DNA of 64,000 nt from a virus. The DNA lies in the IMG/VR virus record IMGVR_UViG_3300032235_000808, positions 1-64,000 of that record, one strand, 5' to 3'. The notes beneath the pieces were generated by a model. That model worked only from the letters and a program-made list of their open reading frames with translations. It ran no database searches and was not told the origin of the DNA. The first letter of the stretch is position 1; every line of letters begins with the position of its first letter. A program made the position numbers and the translations under genes. Of the stretch, positions 49,827 to 58,273 are shown in pieces.

Positions 49827-50636
49827 CTATAAATAGTTTAATAGATTGAAACTCTCGTTTCTTAATTTCTTTATTGCCTTGTCTCTCAACTGTCTAATAC
49901 GCTCTTTGGTACATCCAAACTCGTCACCTAAGTCGTCTAAGTTACATTCAATACCGTTTAATCCGTAATATTTCTCGATAATAACTTTTTCTCTATCATC
50001 AAGTACGTTTAACATTTGAGCCACACGTTTTTTAATTTCTTCAGGAGTATTGAATATTTCTTCGGGATTCCCTGCGTCCTTGTTTGGTATTAAATCAATC
50101 AATTGGTCGCCATCTTCATTGATTTCCTTAAACAATCCAACACAATATGGTAATGTAGTTGTATTGTCATTATTATTATCAATGTGGAACTTATCAATTT
50201 TATTTGTTTCGTTCTTCTTATTCTTTTGAGCCTCTTGAACTAAGTTAGATGGTAGTCTAATTGTTCTTGCATTATCATTTAATGAAGCCATGATAGCTTG
50301 TTTAACCCACCACACCGCATATGATATGAATTTTAAACCACTCTTAGGGTCGAAACGTTCTGTTGCTTTGATTAATCCGATATTACCTTCTGATATTAAA
50401 TCTAACAAGTCTAAACCCTGTCCTTGATACATTTTGGCAACAGAAATAACAAATCTTAGGTTACCTAATACAAGTTCTTCTAATAATTTATCCTTTTCTT
50501 TCTTGGTTGTGTTAGAATCAAGTAACGATTTGAATATTTCGTCTTGTCTTTGATGACTTACGATAGGTATTTTACGAATGTCTTTTATATACTGATTTAT
50601 TTCATCTGTACTGATAAGAACGGCAGGTTTTCTCAT
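49827..50636 (-). CDS. RNA polymerase sigma-70 family factor
   Basis: A 269-residue sigma factor. Region 2 is clear (about 56-118: NLRFVISVAKMYQGQG, LDLLDLISEGNIGLIKATERFD, SYAVWWVKQAIMASL), then a region 3 (RTIRLPSNLVQEAQK) and region 4 (205-262: LDDREKVIIEKYYGLNG, TKERIRQLRDKAIKKLR). Region 1 is minimal. It resembles the primary-type sigma of Bacteroidota in overall layout. It could direct RNA polymerase to the phage's own promoters, the TATTTATA-type boxes being obvious candidates. The gene follows a TATATTGT box by 21 bp. Confidence 0.93.
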   Translation of the reverse strand: MRKPAVLISTDEINQYIKDIRKIPIVSHQRQDEIFKSLLDSNTTKKEKDKLLEELVLGNLRFVISVAKMYQGQGLDLLDLISEGNIGLIKATERFDPKSGLKFISYAVWWVKQAIMASLNDNARTIRLPSNLVQEAQKNKKNETNKIDKFHIDNNNDNTTTLPYCVGLFKEINEDGDQLIDLIPNKDAGNPEEIFNTPEEIKKRVAQMLNVLDDREKVIIEKYYGLNGIECNLDDLGDEFGCTKERIRQLRDKAIKKLRNESFNLLNYL

Positions 50637-50657
50637 AAATTTATGGTATTATATTAT

Positions 50658-50665
50658 ACAATATA
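50658..50665 (-). promoter_or_regulatory. Candidate promoter box TATATTGT before sigma factor gene
   Basis: Minus-strand AGTTATATTGTATAATATAA, 21 bp before the ATG at 50636 in a 40-bp gap. Confidence 0.35.
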
Positions 50666-50676
50666 ACTAAAAAGTC

Positions 50677-51120
50677 TTAGTTTTCAAAATTATCTAAGAA
50701 CTTTTTTTCTTCGGAGGTAAGACTATCCATTCCGGTCTTTTCAATCTTTTCCAATAAATCATCTAATTCGAACACTTGTGATGATTCGGGTTTTGCGTAC
50801 TCTAAATTCATAAACTTTGCGTTAGACGGCTTGTAAATGAAATCTTTTATTTGTTGTGGAACATGTGCACTAACTAAATTACTTCTGTCAAATATAAAAT
50901 AAAACCTAACACTATCATTTTTTAGAACATCAAACATATCTTTAGATAACTTTTGTAATTCACTATCTGAATCAAATATTACTATAATATTTTGAGAATT
51001 TTCAATCACGTATCTAACAGATTTAACACAATCCATTTCACCAATGACATCCATGCAAAAATATTCTATATCTTCGTGGTCTTCAAACATCCCGAAAATA
51101 AATAAAATAAAGGTATTCAT
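50677..51120 (-). CDS. Hypothetical protein with DUF6576-like C-terminal motif
   Basis: A 147-residue alpha/beta protein: MNTFILFIFGMFEDHEDI, IIVIFDSDSELQKLSKDMFD, VRFYFIFDRSNLVSA. The C-terminus LLEKIEKTGMDSLTSEEKKFL resembles the short helix-hairpin found at the end of Bacteroidota rhomboid and other membrane proteins (LLDKISxSGxDSLTxEEKxFL). The function is unknown. It lies between the sigma factor and a membrane protein gene. Confidence 0.65.
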   Translation of the reverse strand: MNTFILFIFGMFEDHEDIEYFCMDVIGEMDCVKSVRYVIENSQNIIVIFDSDSELQKLSKDMFDVLKNDSVRFYFIFDRSNLVSAHVPQQIKDFIYKPSNAKFMNLEYAKPESSQVFELDDLLEKIEKTGMDSLTSEEKKFLDNFEN

Positions 51121-51124
51121 AAAA

Positions 51125-51781
51125 TTACTTTTTAAGTTTTATTTTCCAATACATACCAAATCCAACATATGGTGACATTTTGTTACCGGTTGGTGTGTTA
51201 CTATTGGCAACTCCAAGATTTAATTGAACTAACTTATCTCTCTTAGTTTTTAGTATTAAACCGGCAGATACGTTACTAACAACATCTTCTTTGTTAAATC
51301 CACCATTGAATCCCCAATATACTTGGTTCTTTGGTAATTCTTTTACTATTGTTGTTTCTTTAACAGTTCTTTCTTTTAGATATGCATTCCATTTTCTACC
51401 CAATACTTTATTCTTATAAATTGTATCGGTAATTGAAATCATACCTAAATCATTATCTAATTTTAATGAATCTTTATAAACAACTTTCTTATAAAAATCT
51501 CTAAGAATTGTTAGGGTATCCACTTTTGTTAATACAGGAACCTCGACATTCTTTTCAACAACGGTTTCGTGATAAATGTCATCACCTTTAACGTACTTTG
51601 TTTTATAATGGTCTACAACAAATGTATCAACCTTACGGCTTAACAGTTCGTATTTTTTACCGTTAACTTTAATAGTTTCACCGGGAATGTCACCACCTTT
51701 ATCTGTGAAGTAGTAATAGGCTACAATACATGCTAATATGATTAGGACTATTGTTTTGATATCAAGTTTGAAAGTATTCAT
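51125..51781 (-). CDS. Membrane-anchored protein with beta-rich C-terminus
   Basis: A 218-residue protein. It has one N-terminal transmembrane helix (IKTIVLIILACIVAYYYF), a middle with Lys/Asp/Glu repeats (DTFVVDHYKTKYVKGDD, VEKNVEVPVLTKVDTLTILR) and a C-terminal beta-strand region (YWGFNGGFNKEDVVSNVSAGL, SPYVGFGMYWKIKL) reminiscent of outer-membrane beta-barrel proteins. It may span from the inner membrane toward the outer membrane, as spanins do; I do not claim this. A box lies 15 bp upstream, and a hairpin at 51812 separates it from ClpP. Confidence 0.65.
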   Translation of the reverse strand: MNTFKLDIKTIVLIILACIVAYYYFTDKGGDIPGETIKVNGKKYELLSRKVDTFVVDHYKTKYVKGDDIYHETVVEKNVEVPVLTKVDTLTILRDFYKKVVYKDSLKLDNDLGMISITDTIYKNKVLGRKWNAYLKERTVKETTIVKELPKNQVYWGFNGGFNKEDVVSNVSAGLILKTKRDKLVQLNLGVANSNTPTGNKMSPYVGFGMYWKIKLKK

Positions 51782-51796
51782 TATATCTATTTTATA

Positions 51797-51804
51797 TATA
51801 AATA
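51797..51804 (-). promoter_or_regulatory. Candidate late-type promoter box TATTTATA
   Basis: Minus-strand TTATATTTATATATAAAAT, 15 bp before the ATG at 51781, downstream of the hairpin at 51812-51827. Confidence 0.35.
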
Positions 51805-51811
51805 TAATGAA

Positions 51812-51827
51812 GGGGACTTTTGTCCCC
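51812..51827 (-). terminator. Hairpin after clpP, possible terminator
   Basis: GGGGAC / GTCCCC stem with a TTTT loop, 5 bp after the clpP stop codon. On the minus strand the following sequence is TTCATTATATTT, only weakly T-rich; the plus strand has TTTTATTATTT. Probably ends the clpP transcript. Confidence 0.5.
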
Positions 51828-51832
51828 TTTTA

Positions 51833-52504
51833 TTATTTCTTCTTAACTATCTCGTCAATGATACCGTAAGCCAAAGCTTCGTCAGCACCTAACCATAAAT
51901 CTCGACTTGCATCGTTCTTAACCGTTTCAGCATCTTTACCACAGTATCCACCTAACAATTCAAATAATGTATTGTTAATTTTTTCCCACTCAATCATAGT
52001 GATACGAGCATCTTGGATATTACCACCGGCACCTCCTGATGATTGGTGTAACATTGTACGAGAGAAACGTAATGAACCACGTTTACCTTTTGTACCTGCA
52101 CCCAATAAAACAGAACCCATAGATGCTGCCATACCTGTGTTAATTGTACGAATGTCTGAACCAATGTAATCCATAACATCAACCATTGATAAACCCGACT
52201 TCACACTTCCTCCTGGTGAGTCGATATGCATCGTGATGTCCGTACTATCCAAACTGTCTAAGAACATTAATTGTGCTTGAACTATGGTGGACATATGGTC
52301 ATTTACCTCACCGGCCACCCATATAATTCTTTCCATCATCAAACGTGAGAACACATCCATTACAGTTACATTCATACTTCTTTCTTCAAGAATATATGGT
52401 GTCATACTGTTTTCAATGTTTGTGTTGAATCTGTGTAAATCTAACGAACTGATTTTGTGGTCTTTAGCGTATAGACCAAAACTATTTAATTCTTTCGGTG
52501 TCAT
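51833..52504 (-). CDS. clpP: ClpP-family serine protease
   Basis: A 223-residue ClpP-fold protease. The nucleophile S128 sits in GMAASMG (124-130), the general base H153 in MLHQSSGG, and the acid is D198 in NDASRDLWL; IDSPGGSVKSGLSM is the typical first turn. The N-terminal 60 residues are an extension (MTPKELNSFGLYAKDH). ClpP works with AAA unfoldases; phage ClpP-like proteins also serve as capsid maturation proteases. Either is possible here. The promoter box TATCTTTG before it is an exact TAnnTTTG match. Confidence 0.9.
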   Translation of the reverse strand: MTPKELNSFGLYAKDHKISSLDLHRFNTNIENSMTPYILEERSMNVTVMDVFSRLMMERIIWVAGEVNDHMSTIVQAQLMFLDSLDSTDITMHIDSPGGSVKSGLSMVDVMDYIGSDIRTINTGMAASMGSVLLGAGTKGKRGSLRFSRTMLHQSSGGAGGNIQDARITMIEWEKINNTLFELLGGYCGKDAETVKNDASRDLWLGADEALAYGIIDEIVKKK

Positions 52505-52523
52505 ATATTTATTATTTAGGTAA

Positions 52524-52531
52524 CAAAGATA
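52524..52531 (-). promoter_or_regulatory. Bacteroidota-type -7 element TATCTTTG before clpP
   Basis: Minus-strand ACTATCTTTGTTACCTAA, exact TAnnTTTG, 19 bp before the ATG at 52504, in the 42-bp gap. A possible -33 region (TTTC) lies in the end of the SbcC-like gene. Confidence 0.45.
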
Positions 52532-52546
52532 GTAAAAAATTTCAGA

Positions 52547-54898
52547 CTACGAAATTTTTGTTGTGATAAAATCAATTGATGAAACATTCTCATCTTTCTT
52601 AATCATAATAAGATTATCTGACCAGTTACGAATCAATGGATTATGAGAAATAACGATAATATGTTCAAAGTAGTTTTTAATCTTCTTAAAAAATTCACCA
52701 ACCATTTCAAGGTTTTCATCCGCAATTTTGCCAAAGACTTCATCCATTACAACGATATTAGGCTTTGGTAATGATGAGATTTTGGTCAACACACTACGAA
52801 GTGCTAATGACGAAATTGTTCTTTCATAACCTGAACCGGCATTAAGAGGTTTTGCAATTCGTGATTCATTGTCAATCATAATAAACTCAACCTCATTCTT
52901 ATCGTTGATATTCATCTCCAAAATGAAATGACAACTATCAACCAATAAACGATATAGTTCTTGGTTAATTAACGGAACCATATTTTTAAGTATAACTTTT
53001 GAAATACCATTCTTACCATAAACTGTAAGGTATACTTTAAACACTTGCATTAATTCTTCCTCCGATTTAATTTTCTTGATTAAATCTTCGTTCACACCAA
53101 TCTTTTCTTTCATATTGGTGATGTTGTTCTTATGTTTCTCAGTATTTGTACCGTTTAAACGAATGTCAGCGTTTGCCGTTTCAATTTTGGTTCTAATACC
53201 AACAACCTCTGCATCGATTTTACGATTATCCTCAAGTTTCTTCTTGTTGTTCTCGTAATTGTCTAACTTTAATTGTTTTGCATCAATTTCAACTTGTTTT
53301 TGTTCAACCTCCAATTCATAACGAGCTTGGATTAACTTATTTCTTTCATAAGCATCGAACTCATCTTTCAAACTTTTAAATGACTTATTCTTTTCTTCTA
53401 AATCATCTTGTTTGATTTTACGTTCTACACGTTTGTTTTTTAATGATTCAATAAGTTCTTTAATCTTATTAATCTCATCAGTATGGTCAACATCTTCAAG
53501 TGCTCTATTACATGTTGGACATATAGAACCTTCCTCAAATTGTTTGATGAGTTTTTCGTTTCTTGCAATTGCATCAACATCTAATTTATCCTCAACCAAT
53601 AACGAGTTAATTTCTTTTTTAATTAACTCATGTTCTTCTTCTAAATAATATTGAGATGGTTCTACAACGTTTACATTATTGGCGTTGGTTCTACTCGATG
53701 ATTGTTTAGTTTTTAAATCCTTAATATCATTCTCAAGTTGATTTGGATTGGTATTAATTAGTTCGGTATCAATATTATTGTTTCTTGACCCGAGTAATTC
53801 ATCTCTCCTATCCTCTAAACCTTTTAATGCTTTAGTATGTACATCTAGTTCATCAGCTAAAATAATTAGCTGTTCTTCTGAATTAGCTATACTATCACTA
53901 TAAGTTTGATTGTCGATTTCTAACTGAGCAATGTTGTGAGTATTTGAAATTAATTTCTTACTCCAATCATTATAGATACCTTTAGCAACCTCTTCTTTTA
54001 ATTTAAGAGACTCTAATCCCATGAACTTAGTCAATATCTGTCCACGAGCGGTTGGCTTCGACTCAATCAATTCCTCGAGGTTATAACCGGTAGTTAAGAT
54101 AGTTGACAAGAAGTCTTCCTCAGTACCAATAGCCGATTCAATAAACGCTTCGGTTTCTCTACGTTGTTCACCGGCCAAATTCTCTATTGTACCGTCTTCC
54201 TTACGTTTGTAAAACTCTAACTTATTGGTAACCGTATAATCACCTGACTTTGATTTCTTTCTTAATGTTTTTCTTTCAATAACATAATCACCACCATCGA
54301 TTGTAATTTCACCGGTTACACTAACCTCATCCTTATCTGTGAATCGATTAAAGATTTCTGCATTGGTTTTGGTCTTAGTCGTTGAGTTAAAGAATAAGAA
54401 CATTAATAGGTCTACGGTTGAAGTAGATTTCCCACCAAAGTTTTTAGGTGTGGACTCAACAACTGATATTCCATCCAAATTAGTAAAGTCAATAACATTA
54501 TTATCCCCGAAAGATAAAAAATTAGAAAACTCGACTTTTTTGATGAACCATTTGTTGTACCGTACTTTATTTTCATTTTGTTTTTCAATTTCTCCATTAA
54601 CTCTATTATCTAATCTATCAATAAGTTCCCATTTAGTAGACATCTTGTTTTCATCCATGAATTCCTTCATCAATGTTTTTTGATATTGACTATCTAAAAT
54701 GTTATCTGAAACTTCTAATGATTGTAATCGAGTATTTTGTACATTAGTTAAAGTCTTGGTAATGATTTGTACACTGGCTCCATTATACTTGTTCTGAAAG
54801 TATGTCTTTACTCTCTTGATTTTTTCTGGCGTGAAGTTCTCTTGCACGTCTTGCCATGTTACTTTTACGAATGGATTCGATGTTTTTGTGATACTCAT
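52547..54898 (-). CDS. SbcC/Rad50-type recombination nuclease ATPase subunit (gp46-like)
   Basis: A 783-residue SMC-like protein from the ATG at 54898 (MSITKTSNPFVKVTWQDV); an upstream ATG at 54922 is alternative. Its P-loop is NFGGKSTS with the usual first glycine replaced (STPKNFGGKST); a zinc hook CPTC is in the middle of the coiled coil (about residue 460); the signature GSGYERTISSLALRSVL and Walker B PNIVVMDEVFGK close the protein. Together with the gp47-like nuclease it forms the exonuclease used in recombination-dependent replication and end resection. The first 120 residues are an extension before the ATPase lobe. It overlaps the upstream gene by about 116 bp, which is unusual here. 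Confidence 0.88.
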   Translation of the reverse strand: MSITKTSNPFVKVTWQDVQENFTPEKIKRVKTYFQNKYNGASVQIITKTLTNVQNTRLQSLEVSDNILDSQYQKTLMKEFMDENKMSTKWELIDRLDNRVNGEIEKQNENKVRYNKWFIKKVEFSNFLSFGDNNVIDFTNLDGISVVESTPKNFGGKSTSTVDLLMFLFFNSTTKTKTNAEIFNRFTDKDEVSVTGEITIDGGDYVIERKTLRKKSKSGDYTVTNKLEFYKRKEDGTIENLAGEQRRETEAFIESAIGTEEDFLSTILTTGYNLEELIESKPTARGQILTKFMGLESLKLKEEVAKGIYNDWSKKLISNTHNIAQLEIDNQTYSDSIANSEEQLIILADELDVHTKALKGLEDRRDELLGSRNNNIDTELINTNPNQLENDIKDLKTKQSSSRTNANNVNVVEPSQYYLEEEHELIKKEINSLLVEDKLDVDAIARNEKLIKQFEEGSICPTCNRALEDVDHTDEINKIKELIESLKNKRVERKIKQDDLEEKNKSFKSLKDEFDAYERNKLIQARYELEVEQKQVEIDAKQLKLDNYENNKKKLEDNRKIDAEVVGIRTKIETANADIRLNGTNTEKHKNNITNMKEKIGVNEDLIKKIKSEEELMQVFKVYLTVYGKNGISKVILKNMVPLINQELYRLLVDSCHFILEMNINDKNEVEFIMIDNESRIAKPLNAGSGYERTISSLALRSVLTKISSLPKPNIVVMDEVFGKIADENLEMVGEFFKKIKNYFEHIIVISHNPLIRNWSDNLIMIKKDENVSSIDFITTKIS

Positions 54899-55529
54899 TG
54901 TATTCTTTTGTATATTTTTCAATTAGTTTTTCATATTTTTCGGTACCTATATTATAAGAATAGTCAGGAAGATATATACCTTTTTCATTTTTGTTAAACA
55001 AATCAACATCACCTATTTTAAAACATAACCAATGTTCGGGTCTACCTGCGGTTACAGTATTTGTTTTCCATAGACCTCTTACTAATTTATTTAAATCTCG
55101 TACTACACTAAAATTAATATGCCAAAATTGTGTAAAATTACTATTAAACCTTGAAAATGTGTTAAATTCATAATCAGGTTCATAATGAATATATGGATTT
55201 CCATTTTTATCAAAACATGGAAATGATGGATAAGCGTATTTTTCTTTCCTTTCTTGTGGAATGTTATAAGTTGGAAATGGTAACGTAAATTGATTAAAAT
55301 TTATACATGGTTGTTCCAAATAATGTCCAACCCATTTACCCGCTTCATTTTCATTCCCACCTCTTCTATCGGTATGAATAGTATCTATTCCCTTATGATT
55401 TGGATTTCGTATTAAATTATATCCGTGTGTCTGTTTTAAGGCAACTTTTGACTCGATAGTTACCGGTCTATCATAAAATGACACCGCTTCGTCGGTACCT
55501 CTATAATTTCCTGTTAAATTTACTGCCAT
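54783..55529 (-). CDS. Hypothetical protein
   Basis: A 248-residue protein from the ATG at 55529 (MAVNLTGNYRGTDEAVSFY), which leaves one base after the upstream stop; an earlier in-frame ATG at 55610 would overlap the upstream gene. The sequence has a repeated aromatic pattern (YLEQPCINFNQFTLPFPTYN, NFTQFWHINFSVVRDL, RPEHWLCFKIGDV) and a helical, basic C-terminus (RKSNMARRARELHARKNQES). I do not recognise the family. Its end overlaps the SbcC-like gene. Confidence 0.65.
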   Translation of the reverse strand: MAVNLTGNYRGTDEAVSFYDRPVTIESKVALKQTHGYNLIRNPNHKGIDTIHTDRRGGNENEAGKWVGHYLEQPCINFNQFTLPFPTYNIPQERKEKYAYPSFPCFDKNGNPYIHYEPDYEFNTFSRFNSNFTQFWHINFSVVRDLNKLVRGLWKTNTVTAGRPEHWLCFKIGDVDLFNKNEKGIYLPDYSYNIGTEKYEKLIEKYTKEYNEYHKNIESIRKSNMARRARELHARKNQESKDILSEQV

Positions 55530-55530
55530 T

Positions 55531-55842
55531 TTATTTGATTCTACTCTCTTCGAAAAATTCAACGATAGCGTTAACCATCCAAACTGCTCCGGCGGTAAAC
55601 ATCCCATCAAAAAATATAGTAGGCATCATAGGTAACTCAATATAAGTATTTACTAATCCACCTAAAATCAATGACATAAAGAAACCAACCCAAGTTCCTG
55701 TACATAATGTACATGATATTAAGTCACCAAAAAACTTTGAGTGTTTCTTTATAAAATTACGAGCCTTTTCAAAAATAGACCCCCAAACAAGGATGGAGGT
55801 CATTCCATAACCTGCCAAAATCCAAAAAATAATTAATTCCAT
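55531..55842 (-). CDS. DUF1360-like membrane protein
   Basis: A 103-residue membrane protein. Segments are IIFWILAGYGMTSILVWGSIF, the conserved CTLCTGTWVGFFMSLILGGLV (CxxCxGxWVG, hallmark of DUF1360) and MFTAGAVWMVNAIVEFF. Three helices are predicted. Family function is unknown. A TATATTTC box lies 3 bp upstream of its start and the gene is one base from the next one. It may work in the host envelope. Confidence 0.8.
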   Translation of the reverse strand: MELIIFWILAGYGMTSILVWGSIFEKARNFIKKHSKFFGDLISCTLCTGTWVGFFMSLILGGLVNTYIELPMMPTIFFDGMFTAGAVWMVNAIVEFFEESRIK

Positions 55843-55845
55843 ATT

Positions 55846-55853
55846 GAAATATA
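55846..55853 (-). promoter_or_regulatory. Candidate promoter box TATATTTC
   Basis: Minus-strand ATCTATATTTCAATATG; it shares TTTATCTATATTT with the box before the methylase gene but is only 3 bp from the ATG at 55842. Confidence 0.25.
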
Positions 55854-55878
55854 GATAAAAAAAATGAATTAAAAAAAT

Positions 55879-56631
55879 CTATTCGTCATAAAGTGAATTT
55901 AAATTACTATTTTTCATATACTTGGCTCTATTAATTTTACCAAGACTTTCTGTAATAGCATCCAATTCTTTTTGTAATTGTTCATTTAGTCCTTTTAAAC
56001 GAATAATCTCAGTTTCGTCTATTTTAACGATTTCCTTTATAACTTCAACTGGTACTTCTTTGATTACCTCCCTGATAATTTCAACGGGAACTTCTTTGAT
56101 AATCTCCTTAATAACTTCAATCGGAACCTCTTTAATCACCTCAACCGGTACTTCTTTGATAATCTCAACAGGTACCTCTTTTACAATTGTTTTAGTTTTT
56201 GATTTACCCTGAATTTCTTTTATTACCTCAACCTCGATAGGAACTTCTTTAATGATTTCCTTAACGACTTCTATTTCAATAGGAACTTCTTTTATTATTT
56301 CCTTAATTACTTCGATTTCAATGGGGACTTCTTTGATGACTTCCTTAATAACCTCGACCTGTACTTCTCTAATAACTTCCCTAATAACCTCAACTGGTAC
56401 TTCCACAAGCTTCTCAACTGTGACTTCAACGATTTTTTCGACTTCTTTGATGATTTCTTTTTCAATTGTTACCTCCTTTCCTTTAATGTGTGATGGAGTC
56501 TCACCATATTTTAATAAAGTGAAACCTCGGTTAAATGTTTCTTTAGCTTTCTTATCTACGTCTTGAATGTTATTTAATTCACAATATTGTATGAATTCTT
56601 TATCCAAGGTTAAGGTGTACTTCTTTACCAT
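55879..56631 (-). CDS. Repetitive Lys-Glu-Val-rich protein
   Basis: A 250-residue protein. After an N-terminal domain (MVKKYTLTLDKEFIQYCELNN to about 60) comes a long stretch of imperfect repeats such as KEVPVEVIKEVP, EVIKEIIKEVPIEIEVIKE and EVPVEIIKEVPVEV, up to about residue 205. The pattern (K/R)EVPxEVIKEI is an alternation of beta-branched and charged residues; long beta-strand ribbons or a beta-solenoid are possible, and a coiled coil is less likely because of the prolines. The C-terminal 45 residues form a helix (IRLKGLNEQLQKELDAITESL). It overlaps the gp47-like gene by 32 bp. Function unknown. Confidence 0.75.
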   Translation of the reverse strand: MVKKYTLTLDKEFIQYCELNNIQDVDKKAKETFNRGFTLLKYGETPSHIKGKEVTIEKEIIKEVEKIVEVTVEKLVEVPVEVIREVIREVQVEVIKEVIKEVPIEIEVIKEIIKEVPIEIEVVKEIIKEVPIEVEVIKEIQGKSKTKTIVKEVPVEIIKEVPVEVIKEVPIEVIKEIIKEVPVEIIREVIKEVPVEVIKEIVKIDETEIIRLKGLNEQLQKELDAITESLGKINRAKYMKNSNLNSLYDE

Positions 56632-57418
56632 CCTCTATATCGGTTATATCTTTTATTTCAAAATGGAGAAATGGTTGTTCATTTGGTAAATCGTGAAATG
56701 TATATCCATCAATCTCTACATTATATATACCATAACCATGATGTTTCACCGTCTCACCAAAATTTTGTTGAATAAGACTTCCCGGCATTACCGCCTTTCC
56801 ACCTTCAGGTAATGTAAATGTTTGTCTCTTATGAATGTCACCACATAATAATAAATCCAAACCAACAAAGTTTAATCTATCATAAGCATCTTCAAACTCA
56901 AATCCCATATCCGTAGATAATCCTTGAATTGGTCCGTGGAATAAACCTACATGAAATTTACCTTCTTCCTTCTCGTACTCAGGTTTTACATTATGTTGAT
57001 ACAATGAATAAACAACCCAATTGATATTCTCGTCAGGATATACACCACTATCTTTATAATATGTGATTGGTTCATCATATAATAGTTCAACAATTGGTGT
57101 GATGCTATCTAAACGTTGTGTATTGTTCTCTAAGAAGTCGTGGTTACCCGGTATGATAACAACCCTACCAAACTCACCTAATTGTTTTAGGAACCAACTT
57201 GTTAACATCAATTGTTCATTGGAGATATTAATTTTTTGATGTGCAATATCACCGGCAACAACAATACGAATGTTTCCCCAACCAAGACCTTCATCCACCC
57301 AACCTTTATATTGGACTTTTAGTTCTTCAATTAATCTTTCAAATTGTTTTTTATACAATTCATGATATTGAAATGTTCTAATATGAATATCGGCAATGTG
57401 TACTATTCTTTTTATCAT
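56600..57418 (-). CDS. SbcD/Mre11-type metallophosphoesterase (gp47-like nuclease)
   Basis: A 272-residue metallophosphoesterase with the standard set of metal motifs: HIADIHI (7-13; D10, H12), AGDIAH (55-60), GNHDF (91-95), LFHGP and GDIHKRQ. With the gp46-like ATPase it forms the SbcCD/Mre11-Rad50-type nuclease. Its C-terminus carries FLHFEIKDI. It overlaps the PD-(D/E)XK nuclease gene upstream by four bases. Canonical motifs suggest an active nuclease. Confidence 0.92.
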   Translation of the reverse strand: MIKRIVHIADIHIRTFQYHELYKKQFERLIEELKVQYKGWVDEGLGWGNIRIVVAGDIAHQKINISNEQLMLTSWFLKQLGEFGRVVIIPGNHDFLENNTQRLDSITPIVELLYDEPITYYKDSGVYPDENINWVVYSLYQHNVKPEYEKEEGKFHVGLFHGPIQGLSTDMGFEFEDAYDRLNFVGLDLLLCGDIHKRQTFTLPEGGKAVMPGSLIQQNFGETVKHHGYGIYNVEIDGYTFHDLPNEQPFLHFEIKDITDIEDGKEVHLNLG

Positions 57419-58272
57419 CGTTTTAAATATTTTTTTAAATCCATAGTTAAGATTGTGTCACTTATTTCTTTTGGTACTCTGAATTCTTCAAATGTACCAT
57501 TTTCCTTTAAAAGAACAATAACACTACCCATTAATTTTGTTTTATCAAATTTGGTACCTTGTAACATTTTTAAAATCAATCTACCGTATAGTGGTAATTG
57601 TAAGTAATAGTGACCCAAGGCATTATCATGATAATTACCAAATGGTGGATACAATCTACCAGTGTAATATTGAACTTCAAAGTTCTTTGGTTTATTAGTT
57701 TTCCAATCTGTGATAACTAAACCATAATCAGTTTTTTGTCTGTTCATCATCAACCATACCTTATCGGGTTGACCGGTATATCCTTCTTCAGGGTCACCTA
57801 ATACCATTTCGGTATCTAATAATACTCCACCACGTTCCAACATTAAATCAAGAAACTCTTTACCTGCACCAATCATCGCATCACTCTTACGTTGTTGTTC
57901 CTCATTGATATCAAATATTGGTTGTCTCACATTTTTGTAGTTACCAAATCTATCAATGGTATCGGTTTCTAATTCAAAGTGAACACGACTACCCATATTA
58001 GTTGATAAATCACCAGCTTGTTTCCATTCCGCTAACAATTCTTTTGCACCTTCAGGGTCACCTTTACACATCTGTAATGCCTTACCTTCTGAATCAAAGT
58101 GTTTATGGAACTTGGATATTAGTCTTGAAACTGACGGGAAATTACTTTTAATTTCACCGTTAAGGTCTCTCATATAATAAATGTGGTCTTCCTCAATAAA
58201 GGACAACTCTAATTGTTTCCTTTTTTCCTCCAACGCATCTCTCATCTCTAACGAGATATCATATAAATTCAT
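57415..58272 (-). CDS. PD-(D/E)XK family nuclease
   Basis: A 285-residue protein with a PD-(D/E)XK layout: GSRVHFELE with H98, E155 in LDTEMVLGD, D170 in GQPDKVWL and D189-W-K191 in VITDWKT. The same motif set is found in RecB-like exonucleases. T4-like phages of marine hosts often have such a gene near gp46/gp47; a role in DNA end processing or degradation of host DNA is likely. It is two bases from the primase gene. Confidence 0.88.
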   Translation of the reverse strand: MNLYDISLEMRDALEEKRKQLELSFIEEDHIYYMRDLNGEIKSNFPSVSRLISKFHKHFDSEGKALQMCKGDPEGAKELLAEWKQAGDLSTNMGSRVHFELETDTIDRFGNYKNVRQPIFDINEEQQRKSDAMIGAGKEFLDLMLERGGVLLDTEMVLGDPEEGYTGQPDKVWLMMNRQKTDYGLVITDWKTNKPKNFEVQYYTGRLYPPFGNYHDNALGHYYLQLPLYGRLILKMLQGTKFDKTKLMGSVIVLLKENGTFEEFRVPKEISDTILTMDLKKYLKR

Positions 58273-58273
58273 A

